DNA from: Bacteroidales bacterium H10
GTDB lineage: Bacteria > Bacteroidota > Bacteroidia > Bacteroidales > Muribaculaceae
Reading direction: 5' to 3'
Length of the DNA: 6,490 bases
NCBI GenBank assembly: GCA_001701295.1
Contig: DAAV01000157.1
Coordinates: 13,948-20,437 of the forward strand
Part shown: positions 1-6,435 of the stretch, one piece after another
Layout of the letters: every line of letters begins with the position of its first letter
Position numbering within the stretch: the first letter of the stretch is position 1
Made by a program: the position numbers and the translations under genes
Notes under the pieces: generated by a model
The model's database searches: none
The model's input: the letters and a program-made list of their open reading frames with translations, nothing else
Told to the model about the DNA's origin: nothing

Positions 1-1193
1 CAATTGCAGCAATTTTCCTCTTCATATGTCTCACCGAAATAATGCATAAGTATCTTTCGGCGACACACCGAAGACTCGGCATAGTCAGCCGTCTCCATGA
101 GCAACTGGCGGCTGATCTCCTGCTCGGACACAGATTTGGTCTGTATAAGTTTCTCCAGTTTCTGAAGGTCTTTACGCGCATAGAACGTTATGCATCTCCC
201 CTCCCCGCCATCACGTCCGGCACGACCGGTCTCCTGATAATATCCTTCGAGACTCTTCGGGATGTCATAATGAATCACATATCTCACATCAGGCTTGTCT
301 ATTCCCATTCCGAACGCGATTGTGGCGACAATCACATCGACATCCTCGTTGAGGAAAGCATCCTGATTGGCAGATCTCGTCGCTCCATCCATTCCGGCAT
401 GATATGCCAATGCCGGAATATCATTTATGCGCAGTGTCTCGGCAAGTTCCTCAACCTTGCGTCGACTCAGACAATATACAATTCCCGAACGTCCGGGATT
501 GCTTTTTATATAACGGATAATATCCCGGTCTACATCCTTGGTCTTAGGACGGACTTCATAATATAGATTTTTGCGGTTGAAGCTCGATTTGAACACACGG
601 GCGTCAAGTATACCGAGATTCTTCTGTATATCGTGTTGTACCTTAGGGGTAGCGGTAGCGGTCAGGGCAATGACGGGAAAATCACCAATCATCGACATGA
701 GAGGCCGTATCTTCCGGTATTCGGGGCGGAAATCATGCCCCCATTCCGAAATGCAATGTGCCTCATCGACAGCAAAAAACGATATTTTTATCGATTTAAG
801 AAACTCGACGTTCTCCCCCTTGGCAAGAGACTCCGGAGCCACATAGAGAAGTTTTGTCCTACCCTCCCTGACATCTTTGCGGACCTGAGCCGCAGCGGCC
901 CGCGACAAAGAGGAATTGAGAAAATGAGCCACATGCTCCTCTGATTCGAAACTTCTGACGGCATCCACCTGATTCTTCATAAGTGCGATCAGGGGAGAGA
1001 TAACAATCGCGGTGCCTTCCGACATCAATGCCGGCAACTGATAGCATAATGACTTTCCGCCTCCCGTAGGCATAAGCACAAAGACATCATTACCATCCAG
1101 AAGACTTTTGATTATTTCCAGTTGGTTACCCTTGAATGTATCGAAGCCGAAATGTGTTTTCAGCGCTTCATGGATGTTATCGGTATCAGACAT
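1..1193 (-). CDS. recQ: ATP-dependent DNA helicase RecQ (N-terminal 397 codons; 3' end beyond window)
   Basis: Superfamily 2 3'-5' DNA helicase acting in recombination and stalled-fork repair. The frame is open from the ATG at 1193 to the window edge. Visible motifs are Q24 of motif 0, Walker A TGGGKS (43-48), the DEAH box (143-146), the aromatic-rich loop EWGHDFRP (150-157), motif III LTATAT (177-182), motif V around FGMGIDKPDVR (294-304) and motif VI QETGRAGRDG (320-329). The RecQ-specific zinc module starts with C377 followed by RR and a YFGE (385-388). C395 and probably C398 (codon cut after TG) match the next two ligands of the E. coli C-x16-C-x2-C-x2-C pattern. An extra Cys, C396, lies between them. 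The rest of the zinc module, the winged helix and any HRDC domain lie outside the window. The start fits because the Q motif follows at the usual short distance. No Shine-Dalgarno is seen, as is normal in Bacteroidota. A terminator and a promoter separate the gene from clpX. Confidence 0.97.
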   Translation of the reverse strand, partial: MSDTDNIHEALKTHFGFDTFKGNQLEIIKSLLDGNDVFVLMPTGGGKSLCYQLPALMSEGTAIVISPLIALMKNQVDAVRSFESEEHVAHFLNSSLSRAAAAQVRKDVREGRTKLLYVAPESLAKGENVEFLKSIKISFFAVDEAHCISEWGHDFRPEYRKIRPLMSMIGDFPVIALTATATPKVQHDIQKNLGILDARVFKSSFNRKNLYYEVRPKTKDVDRDIIRYIKSNPGRSGIVYCLSRRKVEELAETLRINDIPALAYHAGMDGATRSANQDAFLNEDVDVIVATIAFGMGIDKPDVRYVIHYDIPKSLEGYYQETGRAGRDGGEGRCITFYARKDLQKLEKLIQTKSVSEQEISRQLLMETADYAESSVCRRKILMHYFGETYEEENCCN

Positions 1194-1254
1194 AGGAGTG
1201 AGGTTTGTTTGTATTCCGTCAAAAAAATGGAACCGGGAGTGTATTGTCTCATAA

Positions 1255-1286
1255 CAAAATTAAATTATTTTCATGAAAAATGCAAG
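1255..1286 (-). promoter_or_regulatory. Predicted Bacteroides-type promoter of recQ
   Basis: Read on the minus strand, TAATTTTG (1262-1255) matches the Bacteroides -7 consensus TAnnTTTG at every fixed position. CTTG (1286-1283) stands 20 bp upstream as the -33 box. The spacer contains a perfect 12-bp palindrome, TTTTCATGAAAA (1268-1279). The transcript would start near 1248, giving a leader of about 55 nt before the recQ ATG. The promoter lies between the clpX terminator and recQ, where one is expected. The same -7 octamer occurs ahead of tig. The call rests on consensus and position; no start site was measured. Confidence 0.65.
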
Positions 1287-1325
1287 AAATAACACTCCTT
1301 TTTGCACCATAAGTCTCCCTGAAAC

Positions 1326-1367
1326 AAAAAAAATGTCCGTCATCCTGAAATATGACGGACACTTTTG
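1326..1367 (-). terminator. Rho-independent terminator after clpX
   Basis: On the minus strand a perfect 10-bp stem, TGTCCGTCAT (1361-1352) with ATGACGGACA (1343-1334), closes an 8-nt loop and is followed directly by eight T (1333-1326). An AAAAG run just before the stem can pair with part of the T tract through a G-U and four A-U pairs. It begins about 50 bp after the clpX stop, so it should end the clpP-clpX transcript and insulate recQ. On the plus strand the hairpin is followed by C and only four T, so activity in that direction would be weak. Confidence 0.9.
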
Positions 1368-1418
1368 CATGATTATATAATTCTTACGATATACGCTTTA
1401 TAATTTACGGAACTGGGT

Positions 1419-2663
1419 TTATTCCGTTATTCTGGTCTTTTCAAAATGCGCCTTCTCAAGCTGGGCGCGTACATACGCGGCATTGATTGTCAGAGTATCC
1501 TTTCCCGAAGATGGAGCCTCATACATGGCATCAACCATTACAGTCTCCACGATGGAGCGAAGACCGCGTGCTCCCAGCTTATATTCTATCGCCTTGTCAA
1601 CTATCAGATCAAGTGCATCATCCGTGAAGTCAAGAGTCATGCCATCGAGTTCGAGCAGTTTCTTGTATTGGCGGGTAATAGCATTCTTCGGTTCAGTAAG
1701 TATGCGACGCAACGCTTCCCGGTCAAGAGGGTCAAGACTTGTAAGGACAGGCAGACGACCGATGATCTCCGGTATGAGTCCGAAAGACTTGAGATCCTGA
1801 GGAAGGACATAACGCATAAGATTGTCACGCTGGCGCTTGCGTGATTTCTCATCATGTCCGTAACCTACCATATGAGTATTGAGACGGGACGCGATCTTAC
1901 GCTCTATGCCATCGAACGCACCTCCGCAGATGAAGAGAATATTCTTTGTATTTACAGCTATCATCTTCTGCTCCGGATGCTTGCGGCCTCCATTTGGCGG
2001 CACGAGCACAGTGCTTCCTTCCAACAGCTTGAGCAATCCCTGCTGCACACCTTCACCGCTGACATCGCGGGTAATGGAAGGATTATCGCTCTTACGGGCT
2101 ATTTTATCGATTTCGTCTATGAATACAATACCACGTTCGGCCTTCTCGACATCATAGTCGCACGCCTGAAGCAAACGTGTGAGCAAGGATTCAATATCCT
2201 CACCCACATATCCGGCTTCTGTGAGCACCGTGGCATCCACGATCGTGAAAGGCACATCGAGAAGACGGGCAATAGATTTGGCAAGAAGAGTCTTGCCCGT
2301 ACCCGTGGGTCCGACAAGAATGATATTGGATTTCTCGATATCGACATCATCCTCCCCCTCCTTCTGATTGATGCGTTTGTAATGGTTATAGACCGCCACA
2401 GAAAGATACTTCTTGGCTTCATCCTGACCTATGACATACTGATCGAGAAACTCATGAATCTTTTTGGGAGTCGGAATACTCTTGCCTCCCTTGTCTGAAT
2501 TCCGGGCATTCTTACGATCCGTACGCTCGGAATCGCGCATCTGATTGATAAAATCTATGCACTCCTCGCATATCGTCAACTGGTCATAGACTGTGACCAC
2601 AGGATTAGCGGCCGTTTCCTCACGACCGCACATCACACATCTTTTATTTGATTTTTTAGCCAT
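1419..2663 (-). CDS. clpX: ATP-dependent Clp protease ATP-binding subunit ClpX
   Basis: AAA+ unfoldase that recognises tagged or misfolded cytoplasmic proteins and threads them into ClpP. At 414 aa it has normal length. An N-terminal C4 zinc-binding domain (C9, C12, C32, C35) is followed by a charged linker and the AAA+ module: Walker A GPTGTGKT (118-125), pore-1 loop GYVGED (151-156), Walker B with IDEID (182-186), an RKH pore loop (227-229), a probable arginine finger R303 in IIGRLP, and sensor 2 GARGLR (364-369) in the C-terminal small domain. The ClpP-docking loop, IGF in E. coli, reads VGY here (266-268), a conservative change. The ATG touches the TAA of clpP (TAAATG), so the two are co-transcribed and probably translationally coupled. 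The start is certain because the zinc finger follows within nine residues. A terminator lies downstream. Confidence 0.98.
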   Translation of the reverse strand: MAKKSNKRCVMCGREETAANPVVTVYDQLTICEECIDFINQMRDSERTDRKNARNSDKGGKSIPTPKKIHEFLDQYVIGQDEAKKYLSVAVYNHYKRINQKEGEDDVDIEKSNIILVGPTGTGKTLLAKSIARLLDVPFTIVDATVLTEAGYVGEDIESLLTRLLQACDYDVEKAERGIVFIDEIDKIARKSDNPSITRDVSGEGVQQGLLKLLEGSTVLVPPNGGRKHPEQKMIAVNTKNILFICGGAFDGIERKIASRLNTHMVGYGHDEKSRKRQRDNLMRYVLPQDLKSFGLIPEIIGRLPVLTSLDPLDREALRRILTEPKNAITRQYKKLLELDGMTLDFTDDALDLIVDKAIEYKLGARGLRSIVETVMVDAMYEAPSSGKDTLTINAAYVRAQLEKAHFEKTRITE

Positions 2664-3374
2664 TTATTTATCTTCCTTGCGTGGATTTACAAGCACCTTG
2701 TCGATCATGCCGTAATCTTTGGCCTCGGATGCCGTCATCCAATAGTCTCGATCCGAATCTGCCTCTACTTTCTCGAAGGGCTGGCCGGAATGTGTCGAAA
2801 TAATATTATAAAGCTCCGATTTCAATTTAAGGATCTCGCGGGCGGTGATCTCAATATCGGAGGCCTGACCCTGGATTCCGCCCATGGGCTGATGTATCAT
2901 GACTCTGGAATGCGGCAATGCGAAACGCTTGCCGCTCTCGCCTGCGACAAGAAGAACTGCGGCCATCGAGGCGGCCATACCCGTACATATAGTCGAGACA
3001 TCAGAATTGATATACTGCATGGTATCATAAATTCCGAGACCGGCATAAACCGAACCGCCGGGAGAATTTATATACAGACTGATATCCTTCTCCGGATCGA
3101 CCGAATCAAGGTAGAGCAACTGAGCCTGAATGATATTCGCACTCTGATCCGACACCTGAGTGCCGAGGAAAATGATACGGTCCATCATCAGACGGGAAAA
3201 AACGTCCATCTGTGTGACGTTAAGCTGACGTTCCTCGAGTATATAGGGGTTCATATAATCCGCCACCGGCGCGGAAACCGCACCCGCACGGTCCATTGCG
3301 CGTGCATATGAGTCGAGAGTGTTTGAATTCAAACCGAGATGGTTGACGGCATAATTCCTGAAATCATTTTTCAT
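2664..3374 (-). CDS. clpP: ATP-dependent Clp protease proteolytic subunit ClpP
   Basis: Serine peptidase (MEROPS S14) that assembles into a tetradecameric chamber and degrades proteins fed by ClpX. Counting from the ATG at 3374 (236 aa), the triad is S136 (GMAASMAA), H161 (VMIHQPMGG) and D210 (DRDYW). The 25- and 49-residue spacings equal those of E. coli ClpP. The NSPGGSV oxyanion segment is at 103-109. The conserved core begins near [10 protein letters not shown] (43-52). About 41 residues precede it, more than the 14-residue E. coli propeptide, and are probably removed or flexible. I prefer this start because MKNDFRNYA resembles known Bacteroidales ClpP N-termini. The same frame stays open to an ATG at 3452, but those 26 codons cover an AT-rich palindrome and a hairpin arm and look like leader. 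The gene lies 152 bp after tig and abuts clpX. Confidence 0.97.
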   Translation of the reverse strand: MKNDFRNYAVNHLGLNSNTLDSYARAMDRAGAVSAPVADYMNPYILEERQLNVTQMDVFSRLMMDRIIFLGTQVSDQSANIIQAQLLYLDSVDPEKDISLYINSPGGSVYAGLGIYDTMQYINSDVSTICTGMAASMAAVLLVAGESGKRFALPHSRVMIHQPMGGIQGQASDIEITAREILKLKSELYNIISTHSGQPFEKVEADSDRDYWMTASEAKDYGMIDKVLVNPRKEDK

Positions 3375-3400
3375 ATCAAAAAATTTTTTGGCGCGTCTAA

Positions 3401-3433
3401 TAATTATAAATGCACCTGTTTCTTTATAACAAG
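3401..3433 (-). promoter_or_regulatory. Weak candidate promoter of clpP-clpX
   Basis: On the minus strand CTTG (3433-3430) is followed after 21 bp by TATAATTA (3408-3401). The first box equals those proposed for recQ and tig. The second has the TA of the Bacteroides -7 element but lacks its TTTG end. Transcription from here would leave only a short leader of about 20 nt. Position supports it; the sequence match is poor. clpP-clpX may instead, or also, be read through from tig. Confidence 0.25.
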
Positions 3434-3434
3434 A

Positions 3435-3470
3435 CAACTCCGCGGATTGCAAAAGCGCTCCGCGAAGTTG
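3435..3470 (-). other. Strong hairpin between tig and clpP
   Basis: On the minus strand a 12-nt arm, CAACTTCGCGGA (3470-3459), pairs fully with TCCGCGGAGTTG (3446-3435) if one G-U wobble is allowed, around a 12-nt loop. No T tract follows, so it is not a standard intrinsic terminator. In a tig-clpP-clpX transcript it could act as a processing site, an RNA-stability element or a partial terminator. It lies just upstream of the weak clpP promoter candidate. Confidence 0.6.
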
Positions 3471-3485
3471 ACCATATCATTGCAA

Positions 3486-3514
3486 ATAGTGTGCCAAACA
3501 GAGGGCACCACTAT
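3486..3514 (-). terminator. Possible weak terminator or RNA hairpin after tig
   Basis: Thirteen bases after the tig stop the minus strand reads ATAGTG-G-TGCC (3514-3504), an 8-nt loop, then GGCACACTAT (3495-3486). This makes ten base pairs with one bulged G. Only two T follow the stem, so termination would be inefficient at best. Together with the second hairpin 15 nt downstream it may set the ratio of tig to clpP-clpX transcript. The structure is visible in the sequence; the function is inferred. Confidence 0.4.
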
Positions 3515-3526
3515 CCGACCTGTTCA

Positions 3527-4894
3527 TCATGCATTTTCGGCAGCAGCCTCAGCACGGAAAAGTTCGTTGAACTCATCGACCGATACCTCTTTCTCATCAA
3601 GAGAAACAGCTGCACGGATCGCATTGAAAAGCTTCATGTCACTTGTCTGGCGATAGATCGTATTACGGGCTTTCTCATCCTTAAGGATCTCCTCGGCATA
3701 ATGCTCAACCGCGTCATCGGGAACATTGGTCATGCCATACTGCGCGAACTGGTTGCGAGCCATAAGACGAGCGGTGTTCTGGAGGTCTGCCTCCTCGACC
3801 TTGATCTCAAGGGCATTGAGCATCTTGTCTTTCTCAAGATCCCATATGAGCTGCGAGCGGATCTGATCATATTCCTTATCGATATTCTCTTCGTTAAGGG
3901 CCTCGTTCTGGGAAATGAGGAATTCCTTAAGAACTTCATCGGGAAGCTCTATATCGCCGACTTCCTTACGTATAACTTTCTCGGCATCAATAGTGAAACG
4001 GTAATTCTGGTCGCCCGTAAGTGAAGACTCGATCATCTTTCTGACAGCATCACGGTATTCGGTCTCATCCTTTACATTGTCGCCGAAAGCTTCCTTAAAG
4101 AACTCCTCATTGAGCTCCGCAGGTTTGAGAACGATGATTTCCTTTATATCGAAACGGAAATCGCCCTGATGTTTCTCAGCCTCTTCCTTAGGAAGATTGA
4201 GCATTGAGGCCATCTCAGTGGGATTGCTTTCGCAAGTAGCCGCAGGATTGAATACTACTGAATCTCCCACATGCTTGCCTACAAACAGATTGCGCTGATC
4301 CTCGGATTTGAAATACTGAGGAGCCACAATGCCGTTTTCTACAACAACGCCACCATCCTTGACGGTTCCGTCCTCGTTGAGTTCAGTGATGACACCCTTT
4401 ACAAGAGCTGTGGCATCGACTTCCTCTCCAGGCTCCTGCTTGCCGAAACGACGGCGCAGAGCCTCATCCTGACGGTCGACCATCTCATCGGTCACCTTGA
4501 TATTGTAATAGGGTATGTGAAGATCCTTGTCTATCTTTACTTCAAATTCTGGAGCGACACCTACCTTGAATTTAAGAGTGAATTCCTTGACGTCATCGTT
4601 AATGGCGTTTGCCTTGTCAGGAATCGGATTGCCAAGGACATTGATCTTATTCTCCTTGATATAATCAAAAATAGCTTCGCCTACAAGTTTGTTGATCTCA
4701 TCATACTTTACGGCCTTACCATATTTCTTTTCAATCAGACCTGCCGGCACATGACCGGGGCGGAAACCCGGTTCGGCATGTTTCTTGCCGATTTCCTTGA
4801 GTTGTTTCTTTACCTTGTCAGCGTAGTCGCTTTCTTCAACGACCATAGTGATCTCGCCGATCACGTCGTTGACTTTTGCATAATCAATTTTCAT
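3527..4894 (-). CDS. tig: Trigger factor (ribosome-associated chaperone)
   Basis: Chaperone that docks beside the ribosomal exit tunnel and shields nascent chains in the cytoplasm. The N-terminal ribosome-binding domain holds the signature loop GFRPGHVP (43-50), with F44, R45 and the following GxxP as in the family. A middle region of about residues 160-255 occupies the place of the FKBP-type PPIase domain but is poorly conserved; only FVGKHVGD (204-211) recalls an FKBP turn. The rest is the charged, mostly helical C-terminal substrate-binding domain, ending in an Ala/Glu-rich tail. At 455 aa it is slightly longer than the 432-aa E. coli protein. The start is supported by the usual distance to the GFRxG loop and by AT-rich noncoding sequence upstream. 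It lies directly upstream of clpP-clpX, the classic tig-clpP-clpX order, and has its own predicted promoter at 5053-5083. Confidence 0.97.
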   Translation of the reverse strand: MKIDYAKVNDVIGEITMVVEESDYADKVKKQLKEIGKKHAEPGFRPGHVPAGLIEKKYGKAVKYDEINKLVGEAIFDYIKENKINVLGNPIPDKANAINDDVKEFTLKFKVGVAPEFEVKIDKDLHIPYYNIKVTDEMVDRQDEALRRRFGKQEPGEEVDATALVKGVITELNEDGTVKDGGVVVENGIVAPQYFKSEDQRNLFVGKHVGDSVVFNPAATCESNPTEMASMLNLPKEEAEKHQGDFRFDIKEIIVLKPAELNEEFFKEAFGDNVKDETEYRDAVRKMIESSLTGDQNYRFTIDAEKVIRKEVGDIELPDEVLKEFLISQNEALNEENIDKEYDQIRSQLIWDLEKDKMLNALEIKVEEADLQNTARLMARNQFAQYGMTNVPDDAVEHYAEEILKDEKARNTIYRQTSDMKLFNAIRAAVSLDEKEVSVDEFNELFRAEAAAENA

Positions 4895-4930
4895 CTGTTA
4901 GATATGATTTTTTATTTCTGTCTAATTAAG

Positions 4931-4968
4931 GGTTGGTGCCACAAGCACTTGCACTGAGGGTCGCAACC
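4931..4968 (-). other. Possible folded element in the tig leader
   Basis: On the minus strand GGTTG (4968-4964) and GTGC (4954-4951) can pair with one contiguous strand, GCACCAACC (4939-4931). This gives two stacked helices with a 9-nt asymmetric bulge and an 11-nt apical loop. It lies within the predicted 5' leader, about 35 nt before the tig ATG. It matches no riboswitch or protein-binding leader I know, and helices this short can arise by chance. Confidence 0.25.
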
Positions 4969-5019
4969 TGATTCCGAGATCATGTATTCCCGCATGCATT
5001 AATAATAACACAAATGACA

Positions 5020-5031
5020 GGAATATATTCC
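5020..5031. promoter_or_regulatory. Perfect palindrome GGAATATATTCC downstream of the tig promoter
   Basis: A 12-bp perfect palindrome flanked by GAC and GTC arms offset by one base, so the symmetry spans about 5016-5034. It begins roughly 15 bp after the predicted tig transcription start. That position suits an operator for a dimeric regulator or a short 5' hairpin. No known heat-shock element (CIRCE, for example) matches, so it is only a candidate site. Confidence 0.35.
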
Positions 5032-5052
5032 GTCGGATTTGCAAACGAAATG

Positions 5053-5083
5053 CAAAATTAACAATTTTTTGTGTTATTTCAAG
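5053..5083 (-). promoter_or_regulatory. Predicted Bacteroides-type promoter of tig
   Basis: On the minus strand TAATTTTG (5060-5053) fits TAnnTTTG exactly and CTTG (5083-5080) lies 19 bp upstream as the -33 box. The -33 box overlaps the last codons of the aminopeptidase gene, whose TAA is at 5076-5074. Transcription would begin near 5046 and leave a leader of about 150 nt before the tig ATG. The -7 octamer is identical to that proposed for recQ. No convincing terminator follows the aminopeptidase, so read-through into tig is possible. Confidence 0.65.
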
Positions 5084-6435
5084 AATTGGCGGAAAACTTT
5101 TATCATGTCGAGATGATCGGAAACCGCTGCTGTCTCACACGCGGAGTGCATAGCCCATATGGCGCATCCGACGTCGACACCCTCGATATCAAGCTGGGAC
5201 GAAGAGATATTGCCAAGAGTGCTCCCCCCGGCCACATCCGCATGATTCACGAAATACTGCATATTGACACCCGCCTTATCGCACAGGTCGTGGAATACGG
5301 CCGCACCTCGTGCATCTGTCATATATTTGCAGTTGGCATTGATCTTAACGACCGGACCGCCCCCAAGCACCGGATGATTGGTAGGATCATATTTCTCGGT
5401 ATAATTGGGATGCCACCCATGAGCGTCATCGGCCGATATCATAAAGGAATTGGCAAGAGCCATATACAATGCCTGAGGATTTTCAGTCTGCGACAGGCAT
5501 ATACGTTCCAATATATGACGCAACACAGGAGATGCCGCTCCCTGTTTTGTTCCGGATCCGGTCTCTTCGTTGTCGAACAAGGCCAGTATTCTCGTCGATT
5601 CGCAAGCATTGTCACATTCATCCACAAAGGCTTCCAGACCGGCGAAAGCCATAGAGAGGTCATCGATCCGCGCCGACTGGAAATACTCGAGATTCGCTCC
5701 TGCGAGAGAGGGCTCCTCAAGCGGATAAAGGCAGAGTTCATAATCAAGGATATCCTTGGCCTCAAAATCCTCGGGAAGGCCTTCGTAGATCTCTTTCAGT
5801 TCTTCGGCAACAAGACTACGGATCACACCGCCGTTTTTCTTGAAACATGCGATCTCCTCTTCCGAATAATAGCCTACGACCGGCTTCATGTCTTTCTGCA
5901 CTGAAAGCGGATTACCCTCATTGACAGCACGGTTGAAATGAATTGCAAGATGCGGGATGGTAGCGACAGGCATGTCAAGATCGACATGCAGTTCCAAAGG
6001 ATGCATAGGATCGGCCCCGCGAAGCATCACGCGACCCGATATAGACAGCGGACGGTCGAACCAAGTGTACAATATGCCGCCACCATATTTCTCAACATTG
6101 AGAGAAACGACTCCTCCGTCGCCATATATCTCACAGTTCGGTTTTATCTTGAAACAAGGACTGTCGGTATGAGCTGAAATAATGCGCACGCCGCAATTTT
6201 CGACAGGCACCATACCGACTACGAAAGCAAATATGGCACTCCCGTTTTTAGTCACATAACATTTGTCACCCGGCTCAAGTTTCCAGAAATCGGATTCACG
6301 CAGTTCACGGAATCCCTTGGTGGAAAGAATGGATTTAACAGTATCGACCGCCAGAAAATTACATGTCGATGTCTCAAGATTACGGAACAGGCGTTCCACT
6401 ATGGGATTGTCCAGAGGATCTTCAATTCTTCTCAT
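5074..6435 (-). CDS. apeB: M18 family aminopeptidase (aspartyl aminopeptidase type)
   Basis: Cytoplasmic dinuclear-metal aminopeptidase of MEROPS family M18; characterised members remove N-terminal Asp or Glu, or other residues, from peptides. The expected active-site residues are all present: H89 and D91 in SAHTDSP, the bridging D258 in ARIDDL, catalytic base E290 and ligand E291 in FDNEETGSG, D336 in SADDAHGWHPN, and H430 in AMHSACE. The family segment HADVAGGST lies at 398-406. At 453 aa the length is normal, and no signal peptide is visible, in keeping with a cytosolic enzyme. The ATG at 6435 puts the start about 90 residues before the first ligand, as usual. The gene ends 179 bp before tig on the same strand. 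Substrate preference cannot be read from the sequence, and the symbol apeB follows common usage for this family rather than a proven orthology. Confidence 0.95.
   Translation of the reverse strand: MRRIEDPLDNPIVERLFRNLETSTCNFLAVDTVKSILSTKGFRELRESDFWKLEPGDKCYVTKNGSAIFAFVVGMVPVENCGVRIISAHTDSPCFKIKPNCEIYGDGGVVSLNVEKYGGGILYTWFDRPLSISGRVMLRGADPMHPLELHVDLDMPVATIPHLAIHFNRAVNEGNPLSVQKDMKPVVGYYSEEEIACFKKNGGVIRSLVAEELKEIYEGLPEDFEAKDILDYELCLYPLEEPSLAGANLEYFQSARIDDLSMAFAGLEAFVDECDNACESTRILALFDNEETGSGTKQGAASPVLRHILERICLSQTENPQALYMALANSFMISADDAHGWHPNYTEKYDPTNHPVLGGGPVVKINANCKYMTDARGAAVFHDLCDKAGVNMQYFVNHADVAGGSTLGNISSSQLDIEGVDVGCAIWAMHSACETAAVSDHLDMIKVFRQFLK

Noticed and set aside
42..566. 174-codon plus-strand open frame
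   Set aside because: Antisense to the second helicase lobe of recQ, which is continuous with all its motifs.
1236..1298. GGAGTGT (1236-1242) and ACACTCC (1292-1298) flanking the recQ promoter, resembling an invertible promoter; another GGAGTG at 1195-1200
   Set aside because: The repeats are only 7 bp, far shorter than known Bacteroidales inversion repeats, and about one such pair is expected by chance in 225 bp. No recombinase gene is nearby.
1854..2498. 214-codon plus-strand open frame
   Set aside because: Antisense to the AAA+ core of clpX and with no motif of its own.
3412..3441. E. coli-like promoter TTGTTA-18 bp-TATAAT upstream of clpP
   Set aside because: The boxes look good for sigma-70, but the Bacteroidota primary sigma factor uses a different consensus. 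The AT-rich setting makes such matches common.
3375..3452. Extended clpP start at 3452 (262 aa)
   Set aside because: The added residues cover a hairpin arm, the weak promoter candidate and an A6T6 palindrome, and they do not resemble a ClpP N-terminus.
4271..4957. 228-codon plus-strand open frame rich in Leu, Ile and Phe that looks like a membrane protein
   Set aside because: Antisense to the start of tig. The reverse complement of charged Lys/Glu/Asp codons gives Leu/Phe/Ile, which makes a false hydrophobic protein.
5059..5076. Short TAACA/TGTTA inverted repeat at the aminopeptidase stop as a terminator
   Set aside because: Only five AT-rich pairs and overlapping the tig promoter spacer; too weak to terminate.
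5071..5904. 277-codon plus-strand open frame
   Set aside because: Lies wholly antisense to the M18 gene, whose metal ligands are all intact. Its product has no recognisable motif and an odd composition rich in Arg, His and Ile, so it is a shadow frame.
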